A stretch of DNA of 64,000 nucleotides from JB111 sp052093225 (GTDB taxonomy: Bacteria > Actinomycetota > Actinomycetes > Actinomycetales > Actinomycetaceae): assembly GCA_052093225.1 (NCBI GenBank), contig JBQDDG010000005.1, positions 32,468 to 96,467 of the forward strand, given 5' to 3'. The notes under the pieces were generated by a model, which was not told the DNA's origin, did no database searches, and saw only the letters and a program-made list of their open reading frames with translations. A program made the position numbers and the translations under genes. How positions within the stretch are numbered: the stretch's first letter is position 1; every line of letters starts with the position of its first letter. Positions 8,553 through 16,596 of this stretch are shown piece after piece.

Positions 8553-10183
8553 GCGAGGAGAGCGCCGGGGGCGCAGTCGTCCGGCCGATCCAGGGGATGC
8601 CCGTGCCGGGACGCGGTCCCGACCTCGTCCTCGTCGGCCTGCCGGGCGCCGGCAAGTCGGCCGTCGGCCGCCACCTCGCCAAGCTGCTCGGCACTACCGT
8701 CACCGACACCGACGAGCTCGTCGAGCGGCGCGCGGGCCGGTCGATCACCGAGCTGTTCGCCGCCGCGGGCGAGGAAGCGTTCCGCCGGCTCGAGCGCGAG
8801 GTGGTCGCCGACTCCCTCGCCCACGGAACCGGCATCCTCACGCTCGGGGGCGGTGCCGTGCTCGACGCCGGGACCCGGGCGGACCTCGCTGCGCGCAGGG
8901 TCGTACATCTCGACGTGAGCCCCGAGCAGTCGCACGCCCGCGTCGGTGCCGCCTCGAGCCGTCCGCTGCTCGCAGAGGATCCCGTCGGTCGACTTGCCAC
9001 GCTCGCGGCCGAGCGCGCCCCCCTGTACGCCGAGGTCGCCACCTGGGTGGTCGACACCGACGGCCGCGAGCTCGCCGAGGTCGCGACGGAGGTGGCGGCA
9101 CTCGCGTCGGAGCCCACCGTCATCACGGTGCCCGGCGCGTCCCCCTACCCGGTGACGATCGGTCACGACCTCTCGGGCGAGGTGGCCCGCGCGATCCCTG
9201 AGACGGCGCGCCGCGTCCTCCTGCTGCACCCCGAGGTGCTCGCCGAGCGCGCGGGACGCATCGCGGCCGCGCTCCGCTTCGGCGGCCGGGAGGCCGTCGC
9301 CCAGGTCCTGCCCGACGCCGAGGCCGCCAAGACGTGGGAGGTCGTCGGGCAGTGCCACGACCTGCTGGGAGAGCACGGGTTCGGTCGCCAGGACGTCGTC
9401 GTCACCCTCGGGGGAGGCGCGACGACCGACGTCGGCGGGTTCGTCGCGGCCACCTGGCTGCGCGGGGTCGGCGTCGTCCACGTCCCGACGACGCTGCTCG
9501 GGATGGTCGACGCGGCCGTCGGCGGGAAGACCGGCGTCAACACGGCGGCGGGCAAGAACCTCGTCGGCGCGTTCCACCCGCCGCTGGCCGTGATCTGCGA
9601 TCTCGACCTGCTGGCCGGGCTGCCGCGTGCGGACCTCGCCGCGGGCCTCGCGGAGGTGGTCAAGGTCGGCTTCTTCGGCGACCGGCACGTGCTCGACCTC
9701 GTGGCCGGGCACGCCGACGACGCGCTCGAGCCTGCCTCGGCCGTGCTGCGCGAGCTCGTCGAGCGGGCCGTGGCCGTCAAGGCGTTCGTCGTCGGGCAGG
9801 ACCTGCGCGAGTCCGGTCTGCGCGAGGTGCTCAACTACGGGCACACCACGGCGCACGGGATCGAGCGGGCGTCGGGGTACTCGTGGCGGCACGGGGATGC
9901 GGTCGCCGTCGGGACGGTGGTGGCCGCCGAGCTGGCCGAGCGGGTCGGTCTGGCGGAGCCGGGCCTGGCCGACCGTCATCGCGCTGCGCTGACAGTGCTC
10001 GGTCTGCCGGTGAGCGTCGAGGGCTTCCGCTGGGCCGACGTCCGTGCCGCGATGGGCAGTGACAAGAAGGTGCGCGGCGGGCGGCTGCGGTTCGTGGCGC
10101 TGCGTACGGAGGGGGAGCCGGTGATCCTCGAAGGACCGGACGAGAGCGCGCTCGAGGCGGCGTGGCAGGCGGTGGCCTCGTGA
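8549..10183 (+). CDS. aroKB: Bifunctional shikimate kinase / 3-dehydroquinate synthase fusion
   Basis: One 544-residue chain carries two shikimate-pathway enzymes that are usually separate. Residues about 25-190 are shikimate kinase: Walker A GLPGAGKS (30-37), substrate motif TDTDELVERRAG, FRRLEREV, LGGGAVL and the RPLL lid. Residues about 195-544 are dehydroquinate synthase: GGGATTDVGGFVAATWLRG, TTLLGMVDAAVGGKTGVN, KNLVGAFHPP, the EVVKVG lysine and NYGHTTAHGIE. No stop or frameshift lies between them. The GTG at 8549 overlaps the aroC stop; an ATG at 8597 is an alternative that still precedes Walker A. The kinase acts five steps into the pathway while the synthase acts second, so the fusion is not of consecutive steps. 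Confidence 0.92.
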   Translation: MSEESAGGAVVRPIQGMPVPGRGPDLVLVGLPGAGKSAVGRHLAKLLGTTVTDTDELVERRAGRSITELFAAAGEEAFRRLEREVVADSLAHGTGILTLGGGAVLDAGTRADLAARRVVHLDVSPEQSHARVGAASSRPLLAEDPVGRLATLAAERAPLYAEVATWVVDTDGRELAEVATEVAALASEPTVITVPGASPYPVTIGHDLSGEVARAIPETARRVLLLHPEVLAERAGRIAAALRFGGREAVAQVLPDAEAAKTWEVVGQCHDLLGEHGFGRQDVVVTLGGGATTDVGGFVAATWLRGVGVVHVPTTLLGMVDAAVGGKTGVNTAAGKNLVGAFHPPLAVICDLDLLAGLPRADLAAGLAEVVKVGFFGDRHVLDLVAGHADDALEPASAVLRELVERAVAVKAFVVGQDLRESGLREVLNYGHTTAHGIERASGYSWRHGDAVAVGTVVAAELAERVGLAEPGLADRHRAALTVLGLPVSVEGFRWADVRAAMGSDKKVRGGRLRFVALRTEGEPVILEGPDESALEAAWQAVAS

Positions 10184-10203
10184 TCGCCGGGGAGGTGTCG
10201 AGC

Positions 10204-10719
10204 GTGCCGACGGCGGTCGTCGTCGGCGTACCCGGCGCCGGGGTGACCACGACCGCACGCGCCCTCGGCGAGGCCCTTCGGCTCGAGGTGCACGACACGG
10301 ACGCGATCATCGAGGAACGGCTCGGCGCACCCGTCCACGAGCTCGTCGTCGACCTGGGTGAGGAGAAGTTCCGGGCCGCCGAGGCAGGGGTCGTGGCCGA
10401 GGTGTTGGGTGGCACCGGCATCGTCGGGCTCGGCTCGGGTGCCCTGGCGGCCGCGGGAACGCGGCTGGCGGAGCTCCGGGACTCGGGTGTCCCGGTCGTC
10501 CACCTGCGGCTGACGCCGGGCACGGCGATGCGCCGGCTCGGGCTGTCCGGTCTCGGCTCCGTGTCTCTGCCGAACCCACGGGCGATGTGGACGGCGATGG
10601 CGGGGGAGCGGGACGCGGCCTTCGCCGCCGTGGCGACGACGTCGATCGACACGACGACGATGTCCGCAGAAGAGGTCCTGGCCGCCGTGCTGGAGGTCGT
10701 GCGCGGCGACGTCGGCTGA
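10204..10719 (+). CDS. Degenerate shikimate kinase paralogue (probable pseudoenzyme)
   Basis: 171 residues aligning along the shikimate kinase fold but with key residues lost. Walker A reads GVPGAGVTT, with Val replacing the ATP-binding Lys. The GGG shikimate loop reads GSG and the RPLL lid is absent. The acidic DTD motif and the FR before the second helix remain. The GTG at 10204 has GGGGAGG 8 nt upstream; a GTG at 10180, overlapping the aroKB stop, is possible. It may be a regulatory or scaffolding remnant, or a kinase of altered specificity. The frame is intact, which argues against simple decay. Confidence 0.75.
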   Translation: MPTAVVVGVPGAGVTTTARALGEALRLEVHDTDAIIEERLGAPVHELVVDLGEEKFRAAEAGVVAEVLGGTGIVGLGSGALAAAGTRLAELRDSGVPVVHLRLTPGTAMRRLGLSGLGSVSLPNPRAMWTAMAGERDAAFAAVATTSIDTTTMSAEEVLAAVLEVVRGDVG

Positions 10720-10924
10720 GCAGGTGCTGGCCGCCGAGCCTGACGCGGAATGGCGCGACGTCGGCGGCACGGCGGCACCGTGCCGCCAGGTCTGACGGTG
10801 TGCGGTACGGCGCCGGCTGCACCGCCCATTGCCGTGACGTCCGACGTGGCCGTGCCGCGGCGTCCACCGTGTGCGTCCCTGCCGCCGCGTTCCGTTCCCG
10901 ACCGGCGGCCGGCGACCGATCCGT

Positions 10925-11659
10925 TCAGGCGCGTTCGCCCAACCACTCCTCGAACGTCGGTCCGACCATCTCGGCGCCCTCCGTCCGTGCGAGCGTGCCG
11001 TCGCGGAAGGCGCGCCCCATTCGTCCGGGCAGAGGGAGCGGCACCAGCCGGGCCCGGCGGTCGGGGATGCGCTTCGCCATCTGCCAGAGGGTGAGCTCGT
11101 CAGGACCGACGAGGTCGTACCTGTCGGCCGTGCGCCCGCCCAGCGCGCACTCCGCGAGCACCTCGGCCACGGCGGACAGCGCCACCGGTCGGATCCTCAT
11201 CGTCGGAATCGTCGAGACGGGGCCGACCTTCATCCGCCGGACCATCTGCCCGGCGAACTCGAACCACTGGGTGGAGCGGACGACGGTGAGGTGCTCGCTG
11301 GCATCGGCGGCTGCGCGCTCCTGGGCAGCCTTGCCGGCGAAGTAGCCGTACCCCTGGACCTCGGGGAGCTCGCAGCCGACGATCGACAGCAGGACGTGGC
11401 GGGCGCCGCTCGCGTTCGCGGCCCGGGCGACGGCATGGGTGGAGCGGGTGAAGAAGTCGGTCGAGGCACGTGCGTTCGTCGTGGAGACGTTGGTGGCCTC
11501 CACGAGGGCGTCGTAGCCGACGAGGTGCTTAAGTGGGTTGTCGCAGATGACGTCGTACCCCGTCGACCGCGAGAGGAGTGCGGCCCGTCCGCCTCGTTCG
11601 GTGACGGCGCGCTCGATCGCCCGCCCGGACATCCCACCGCCGACGATCGCGACCCGCAT
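10925..11659 (-). CDS. NAD(P)-binding Rossmann-fold protein (NmrA/atypical SDR type)
   Basis: 244 residues starting MRVAIVGGGMSGRAIERAV, an N-terminal dinucleotide-binding motif (G-G-G-x-S-G). VEATNVS, GARHVLLSIVGCE, YFAGKAAQERAAA (an SDR-like Tyr/Lys pair) and LTVVRSTQWFEF resemble NmrA-like NAD(P)H-sensing or reductase proteins. The open frame extends 47 codons upstream, but the fold begins at 11659. A -10-like TATCCT (minus strand, 11712-11717) fits this start. Substrate is unknown; many homologues are sensors or quinone reductases. Confidence 0.75.
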   Translation of the reverse strand: MRVAIVGGGMSGRAIERAVTERGGRAALLSRSTGYDVICDNPLKHLVGYDALVEATNVSTTNARASTDFFTRSTHAVARAANASGARHVLLSIVGCELPEVQGYGYFAGKAAQERAAADASEHLTVVRSTQWFEFAGQMVRRMKVGPVSTIPTMRIRPVALSAVAEVLAECALGGRTADRYDLVGPDELTLWQMAKRIPDRRARLVPLPLPGRMGRAFRDGTLARTEGAEMVGPTFEEWLGERA

Positions 11660-11816
11660 CGTTCTGCCCACCTGTCCGTCGTCCCCCGTCGGACGACATC
11701 GAGTGAGCCCGAGGATAGGGCGCGCGGCTTCGCGCGTACACGGGTATTCGGAACCGGTACGCAATCGTTGGCGCGAACGTGAGGCCGCACGTCGACACAC
11801 GAATCGTGGAGCACGG

Positions 11817-13673
11817 TCATTGCGGTGGGTCGTCGCCGTCCGTGGACCCGGACCCGCTTGAGCCCGGCCTCTTCGGCCCCGATCTCGTCGACCCGGACCC
11901 GTTGGAGCCTGAACCTGTCGACCCGGAGATGTTCGGCCCGGACGTCGTCGACCGGCGGGGTCGGTGGAGGTCGAGCGATCCGCCGTCCGCGGGTCGCTCG
12001 TTCCGGCGGTTGTGGGCGACTCGTTCGGCGACCCGATGTTGGAGAGCCGCGTACCGGTCGTCCGTCATCGGCGGTGCCGGTGGCCGTTTCTGGTAGGGGA
12101 ACGGCGAGCGAGGCACCGTGTAGCGGTGGCCGGTCGGCGTGTAGACGTCGAGGCGCCCGTCCGTACCGTTGGCGTGCCGCCATCCGGGGTGCTGCTTGGC
12201 GTAGTTGCACCGGGCGCAGAGCCCGTTGCCGTTGCTCGCGGAGGTGGGGCCGCCGTCGGCATGGTCCACGCTGTGGTCGACGTGCACGGCCCGGCCGGTG
12301 CAGTACGGGGTCCGGCAGATGTCGTCACGGATGAGGATGAGCCGGCGCAGCTCGCCGGTGAACTCGCGCGAACGGGACTCCATGGACACGACGCCACCGG
12401 AGCTCGGGTCGGTCCACAGCCGCCTGAAGAATGTCTCCCGCGCCTCACGGACGCGATCGCGAGCGACGTCCGCCGGTACAGGACCGTGCCCGGTGAGCCA
12501 CGCCGGGACGTCCCCGCCGGCCAACGTCTCGTCGGTCATGACGATCGTGAGGTCGACGTCCCGGGGCTCCGTCGTGGCCGTGCCGGTGACGTGCTCGACG
12601 AGGAGGTCCGCGGCGATCTGGCCCGGGGTCCGCCCGTCGGCCTCGCCGTCGTTGATGATCGTGGCGGCCTGTGCGAGCAGCGAGGCGTGCACACGGACCG
12701 CCTCCGTCATCGGCAGGTGGGCGGTGACGTAGGCCATCGACCCCTGACCGGGCCGCAGGGAGACGCAGCGCCGGCTCTCCTCGTGCTCACGACGCGCCGC
12801 GGTCGCGTCGGTGTCGAGCTCCATGGCGAGCTTGCGGGCCTGCGCACGGACCTGACGGTCGCCGAACGTGGGCAGCTCGGGAGCGAGCGCGGCGTCCACC
12901 GTGCGGCGGTCCTCGACACTGAGCCCCACCGTCTCGCGGGCAAGGAGCGTCGCCCGCCACTCGGAGACCTGGCCCTGCTCCATCAGCGCGAGCGTGTGGG
13001 GGAGCTCGCGGTCCAGGGTGGTGGCAAGGCCGAGATGGCGTGATCCGCGGCTCGGAGACTCCCGACGGGCCAGTGCGACCTCGCCGGCGAGCCCCTTGCC
13101 GTGGTCCTCCCGCGAGAGTCCGGCCGCCTCCTCTGCGGCGTGGCGCATCGACGCAAGATCGGCCGTCGCCCGGGCCTGGGCGGCGCGTACCGCCGACGAG
13201 AGCTCCTCGAGCACACCGATCTGATCGATCGCGTCCGCCTCGTCGTCACGTCGCAGCCCCGTGAGTGCGGTCGTCATCGCACGGACGTCCTGCGCTCCCA
13301 GGACGGGTGGGCGCGCCTGCACTCCCAGCACGGGTGGACGTGCCTCCTGGCCAGCGGCGATGTGGCTGCCAGATCCGCCGTCGAGATCGACGCCGTCCGC
13401 GGTGGTGCCGTCTGCGGGGGTGTTGTGGGGCGTGGTGCCGCTACCCGGGGAGGCCGTGGTGCCGCTACCCGGGGAGGCCGTGGTGCCGCTACCCGGGGAG
13501 GCCGTGGTGCCGCTACCCGGGGAGGCCGTGATGCCGCTACCGGGGGAGAGGTCGTCGTGGGACGCAGCTGCGCCCGCGGAGCGAACACCGTCACGTGGCG
13601 CGCCGCCGTTGCTCGAGAAGCCGCCGCGCGGCGTCTCGACATCGCCGTCTCGTCTCAGCAGCACCGCTGTCAC
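11817..13673 (-). CDS. DUF222 / HNH endonuclease domain protein (13E12 family)
   Basis: 618 residues. A central DUF222 region (about 130-420) is followed by an HNH nuclease module near 470-520 (CRTPYCTGRAVHVDHSVDH, then NGLCARCNYAKQHPGW) with the expected Cys pairs and His. The N-terminus has five 8-residue SPGSGTTA repeats (about 46-85). The C-terminus is a Gly/Ser-rich GSxGSG tail. The ATG at 13673 lies 20 bp from a perfect LexA box (13693-13708). 13E12-type genes in mycobacteria are classical SOS genes, so DNA-damage induction is likely. The role is unsettled: homologues are multi-copy and have been viewed as selfish or homing nucleases. Confidence 0.88.
   Translation of the reverse strand: MTAVLLRRDGDVETPRGGFSSNGGAPRDGVRSAGAAASHDDLSPGSGITASPGSGTTASPGSGTTASPGSGTTASPGSGTTPHNTPADGTTADGVDLDGGSGSHIAAGQEARPPVLGVQARPPVLGAQDVRAMTTALTGLRRDDEADAIDQIGVLEELSSAVRAAQARATADLASMRHAAEEAAGLSREDHGKGLAGEVALARRESPSRGSRHLGLATTLDRELPHTLALMEQGQVSEWRATLLARETVGLSVEDRRTVDAALAPELPTFGDRQVRAQARKLAMELDTDATAARREHEESRRCVSLRPGQGSMAYVTAHLPMTEAVRVHASLLAQAATIINDGEADGRTPGQIAADLLVEHVTGTATTEPRDVDLTIVMTDETLAGGDVPAWLTGHGPVPADVARDRVREARETFFRRLWTDPSSGGVVSMESRSREFTGELRRLILIRDDICRTPYCTGRAVHVDHSVDHADGGPTSASNGNGLCARCNYAKQHPGWRHANGTDGRLDVYTPTGHRYTVPRSPFPYQKRPPAPPMTDDRYAALQHRVAERVAHNRRNERPADGGSLDLHRPRRSTTSGPNISGSTGSGSNGSGSTRSGPKRPGSSGSGSTDGDDPPQ
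13432..13551. repeat. Five-copy 24-bp in-frame tandem repeat within the DUF222 gene
   Basis: Units begin at 13432, 13456, 13480, 13504 and 13528; the first four are almost identical and the fifth has diverged. On the minus strand each encodes SPGSGTTA. Near-identity at the DNA level implies recent expansion. Confidence 0.93.
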
Positions 13674-13692
13674 CCCCCGCAGCCCCTAAGCA

Positions 13693-13708
13693 TCGAACCT
13701 GTGTTCGA
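13693..13708. promoter_or_regulatory. LexA (SOS) box
   Basis: TCGAAC-CTGT-GTTCGA is a perfect 16-bp palindrome matching the actinobacterial/Gram-positive LexA consensus. It lies 20 bp upstream of the DUF222/HNH start on the minus strand and about 180 bp from satD on the other side. The distance favours control of the nuclease gene. Confidence 0.88.
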
Positions 13709-13851
13709 ACTGACGCCCACGCTACACACCACGACTGACATCGGGGCCGCGGAATCATGCGGTTGTGGACGAGCGTGCGGGAACGACGTCTGTGGATCCC
13801 CCGTCATCCCCGGCGGGAGCGCCCGCGGATCGCAGATCCCACCGAAGAAGG

Positions 13852-13885
13852 CTTGATCCCGGACAATCAAGCAGATAGCCTTGAT
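13852..13885 (+). promoter_or_regulatory. satD promoter with three alternating CTTGAT half-sites
   Basis: The promoter is TTGATC (13853-13858), a 17-bp spacer, TAGCCT (13876-13881), then 7 nt to the ATG at 13889. CTTGAT at 13852, ATCAAG at 13866 and CTTGAT at 13880 are spaced exactly 14 bp and alternate in orientation. The first two form GCTTGAT-N8-ATCAAGC. The sites cover -35, spacer and -10, as expected for repression. The gene product has a helix-turn-helix segment, so autoregulation is a reasonable guess. Confidence 0.75.
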
Positions 13886-13888
13886 GTC

Positions 13889-14584
13889 ATGTTCGTCGTC
13901 ACGGCCGACCAGAACCGCTCCACCGAACGTGGGGACCGCGTGGAGGAGCTGCTCGCCGAGCTCGCGCCCTGGCAGGAGCGGGCGGGCCGCGTCGTCGCGC
14001 TCCCGTTCGAGCGAACGGTGGGTGACGAGGTGCAGGCGGTGCTCACCAGCGCTCCGGCCGCCGTCGACGTCGCGCTGCGGCTCGACCGGCTCGACTGGGC
14101 GGTCGGCATCGGCGTCGGACCGGTCGACCTCCCGCTCGCCACTACCTCGTCCGCGTCGTCGGGGCCGGCCTTCGTCCACGCCCGCCGTGCCGTCGAGACG
14201 GCGCGGAGCAAGGCGTCGGTCCACCCGATCGTCGTGGCCGGCGAGGACGAGTCCGCAGCATCCGCGGCTACCGCGGTCCTCCACCTCGTCGGCGCGCTGC
14301 GGCGCAACCGGTCGGACGCCGGCTGGGAGGTCGCGGACCGGCTCGTCACCGGGGTCACCCAGCGTTCCGTGGCCGAGGAGCTCGGCATCACCTACCAGGC
14401 CGTCCACGACCGCGTGCGTGTGGCCGGCGTGCGTGAGGAGCTTGCCGCGCTCCCGCACGTCGCCGCGATGGTGGCTGCTGCGGCCGGAACCCCCGCGAGC
14501 GAGGCAGAGGCAACGGGGGCGTCGACGAGAGGCGCCTCGACGAACGACTCCGCTGCAGGCACCACGGACGGCAAGTTCTCGTGA
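13889..14584 (+). CDS. SatD family protein with C-terminal helix-turn-helix
   Basis: 231 residues. The N-terminus MFVVTADQNRSTERGDRVEE and the segment RVVALPFERTVGDEVQAVL are the SatD family hallmarks. A predicted HTH lies at about 172-195 (TQRSVAEELGITYQAVHDRVR). A low-complexity tail follows (about 200-231). SatD was named from a Streptococcus acid-tolerance locus; its biochemical function is unknown. The start codon is only 7 nt after the -10 box, suggesting a leaderless mRNA. It overlaps the next gene by 4 bp (GTGA), implying functional pairing with that membrane protein. Confidence 0.82.
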   Translation: MFVVTADQNRSTERGDRVEELLAELAPWQERAGRVVALPFERTVGDEVQAVLTSAPAAVDVALRLDRLDWAVGIGVGPVDLPLATTSSASSGPAFVHARRAVETARSKASVHPIVVAGEDESAASAATAVLHLVGALRRNRSDAGWEVADRLVTGVTQRSVAEELGITYQAVHDRVRVAGVREELAALPHVAAMVAAAAGTPASEAEATGASTRGASTNDSAAGTTDGKFS

Positions 14585-15081
14585 CCGGCTGGATGCTGGG
14601 CCTCGTCACCGCCGCCTTCGTCGTCGTCGCGGCACTCGGCGCCGCCGCCTCCGGGAGCCCCGCCGTCGCGAGCCTCCTTCGTCGCTTCACCGTGTCCGAC
14701 GCCGACGGCGACGCGACCCCCGATCTGCTCACCCACCCGGTCGGGCTGGACGACGGCGGGAAATGGATCGGCTACCTCGAACGCTCCGCGATCGCCGCGG
14801 GGATCGTCGCCGGTTACCCCGAGGTCGTCGCCGTGGTCCTCGCCGTCAAGGGCCTCGGCCGCTACCCCGAGCTGCGCGCCGACCACGGCCGGGCCGCCCG
14901 CCTCTCCGACGACGAGACCCCCCTCGTGCTCCAGCGCGAGGCGGACGAGAACCCCGCTCCACCCCGTGTCGTCGCCGCCGGTCTCACGGCCGAGCGGTTC
15001 ATCATCGGCACGCTCGCGTCCTACCTGTGGGCGGCGTCATGGGGCCTGGCAGGGAGAGCCGTCCTCGCCGCGATATCCTGA
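14581..15081 (+). CDS. Small membrane protein coupled to SatD (resembles C-terminal part of DUF3307 proteins)
   Basis: 166 residues with an N-terminal hydrophobic helix (about 3-23), a second around 68-88 and a third at 136-155. Conserved-looking motifs are GGKWIGYLER, VKGLGRYPELR and ERFIIGTLASYLWA, which recall the C-terminal part of DUF3307 membrane proteins that often neighbour satD. A GTG start overlaps the satD stop. The likely role is a membrane partner of the SatD protein; no enzymatic motif is visible. Confidence 0.68.
   Translation: MTGWMLGLVTAAFVVVAALGAAASGSPAVASLLRRFTVSDADGDATPDLLTHPVGLDDGGKWIGYLERSAIAAGIVAGYPEVVAVVLAVKGLGRYPELRADHGRAARLSDDETPLVLQREADENPAPPRVVAAGLTAERFIIGTLASYLWAASWGLAGRAVLAAIS
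15074..15079 (+). promoter_or_regulatory. Candidate -10 box for efp-nusB
   Basis: TATCCT overlaps the stop codon of the upstream membrane-protein gene. It would start a leader of about 100 nt before efp. No convincing -35 was found. Confidence 0.35.
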
Positions 15082-15185
15082 ACAACCGGCGCCGGCACCG
15101 AGCGCGGCGCGAACAACGGCGTCAGGTGACGAGACCGGCCGACGAGCACGACCACCCGCACCCGAGACCTGAGGACGGCACTTCC

Positions 15186-15743
15186 ATGGCATCGACGAAC
15201 GACCTGAAGAACGGCATGGTGCTGAAGATCGACAACCAGCTCTGGTCGGTCGTCGAGTTCCAGCACGTCAAGCCGGGCAAGGGCCCCGCGTTCGTGCGCA
15301 CGAAGCTGAAGAACGTCCTGTCCGGCAAGGGCGTCGACAAGACGTTCAACGCGGGCGTCAAGGTGGAGACGGCCACCGTCGACCGCCGCGACATGCAGTA
15401 CCTGTACAACGACGGCACCGACTACATCTTCATGGACTCCTCGAACTACGAGCAGATCCCGGTCCGCCCCGAGGTCGTCGGCGACGCCGCGAACTTCATG
15501 CTCGAGAACACCGACGTCGTCGTCGCCACCTACGAGGAGCAGGTGCTCTTCATCGAGCTGCCGGTCTCCGTGGTCCTCGAGGTCACCGAGACCGAGCCCG
15601 GCCTCCAGGGCGACCGTTCCTCGGCCGGCACCAAGCCCGCCACGCTCGAGACCGGCTACCAGATCCAGGTGCCGCTCTTCCTCGAGCAGGGCGTCAAGGT
15701 CAAGGTCGACACCCGCTCGGGCGACTACCTCGGACGCGCCTGA
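15186..15743 (+). CDS. efp: Elongation factor P
   Basis: 185-residue three-domain EF-P, full length, which relieves ribosome stalling at polyproline. The domain I loop tip is HVKPGKGPAF with K32 flanked by prolines, the form seen in actinobacteria that lack EpmA-type modification. The C-terminal ETGYQIQVPLFLEQGVKVKVDTRSGDYLGR is the family signature. nusB follows with no intergenic base. Confidence 0.97.
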   Translation: MASTNDLKNGMVLKIDNQLWSVVEFQHVKPGKGPAFVRTKLKNVLSGKGVDKTFNAGVKVETATVDRRDMQYLYNDGTDYIFMDSSNYEQIPVRPEVVGDAANFMLENTDVVVATYEEQVLFIELPVSVVLEVTETEPGLQGDRSSAGTKPATLETGYQIQVPLFLEQGVKVKVDTRSGDYLGRA

Positions 15744-16517
15744 GTGGGCGCATCCACGCCCGCGCAGCGCCCAGAGGGTGCCGCAGCGCCGGTCGGTGAC
15801 GTCGAGACCGACGACGCCGCAACGCCGGTCGCCGAGCCGATGACCGACGACGCCGCGGCACCCCGAGGCGGGGCTTCGGCGGACGACGCCGCTTCCCCTG
15901 CGAACGACGCCATGACCGACGACGCCGCAGCGCCCTCCGGGGCGGCCTCGACCGACGCTCCCGCGCCCGACGCCGTCGAGGAGCCCGTGACGGCCACCGA
16001 GGTGTCCTCGCAGGACGAGGTCCCCGCGGGCGCCGTCCGCGTCGACGCCGGGTCCGCCTCCTCGCGCCGCCGGCCCACCGAGCACTTCACCGCGCGCACC
16101 AAGGCCCGTCAGCGTGCCCTCGACGTCCTGTTCGAGGCGGACGCCAAGGGTGCCGTCGGCACGACCGACGCCCTCCTGCGCGTCCTCGACGAGCGCCGCT
16201 CGCGCACGATCGCCCAGGACGGCCTCCCCGCCTACGCGATCGAGCTCGTCCAGGGCGTCGCGGACCACGTCACGCTCATCGACGAGGTCCTCACCGAGAC
16301 GTCGCACGGCTGGTCGATCCGGCGCATGCCGGCCGTCGACCGGGGCCTGCTCCGGCTCGGTGTCCTCGAGGTCGTCTTCCTCGACGACGTGGAGGACGCC
16401 GTGGCCATCGAGCAGGCCGCCGTCCTCGCGCGCACCCTGTCCACCGACGACTCCGCGCGCTTCGTCTCCGGCGTGCTCGGCGAGGTGTCCAGGAACAAGG
16501 ACCTCTACCGATCCTGA
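15744..16517 (+). CDS. nusB: NusB transcription antitermination factor with long acidic Ala-rich N-terminal extension
   Basis: The C-terminal 143 residues (about 115-257) form a normal NusB domain: ARQRALDVLFEAD, IAQDGLPAYAIELVQGV, WSIRRMPAVDRGLLRLGVLEVVF and VAIEQAAVLARTLSTDDSARFVSGVLGEV. It binds boxA RNA with NusE in rRNA antitermination. The N-terminal 110 residues are an extension containing recurring TDDAAxP units (near 22, 34 and 58). The GTG at 15744 begins at the first base after the efp stop; a later start close to the NusB domain is possible. The extension is predicted disordered and strongly acidic. Confidence 0.9.
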   Translation: MGASTPAQRPEGAAAPVGDVETDDAATPVAEPMTDDAAAPRGGASADDAASPANDAMTDDAAAPSGAASTDAPAPDAVEEPVTATEVSSQDEVPAGAVRVDAGSASSRRRPTEHFTARTKARQRALDVLFEADAKGAVGTTDALLRVLDERRSRTIAQDGLPAYAIELVQGVADHVTLIDEVLTETSHGWSIRRMPAVDRGLLRLGVLEVVFLDDVEDAVAIEQAAVLARTLSTDDSARFVSGVLGEVSRNKDLYRS

Positions 16518-16561
16518 CGGCGGCGGGGCGTAGGCTCGACCCATCGACATCCTTTAACGAT

Positions 16562-16577
16562 CTGTCCAGCGAGGCAG
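16562..16577 (+). promoter_or_regulatory. PyrR-binding RNA hairpin in the pyrR leader
   Basis: CTG-T-CC-AGCGA-GG-CAG forms the PyrR stem-loop: a CUG/CAG stem, a bulged U, a CC/GG stem and the loop. It contains the UCCNGNGAGG consensus. It ends 3 nt before the AAGGAGG ribosome-binding site (16580-16586), so PyrR-UMP would block translation initiation, as described for mycobacterial pyrR, rather than control an attenuator. A -10-like TAGGCT lies at 16531-16536. Confidence 0.82.
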
Positions 16578-16596
16578 GGAAGGAGGTCACGGCACC

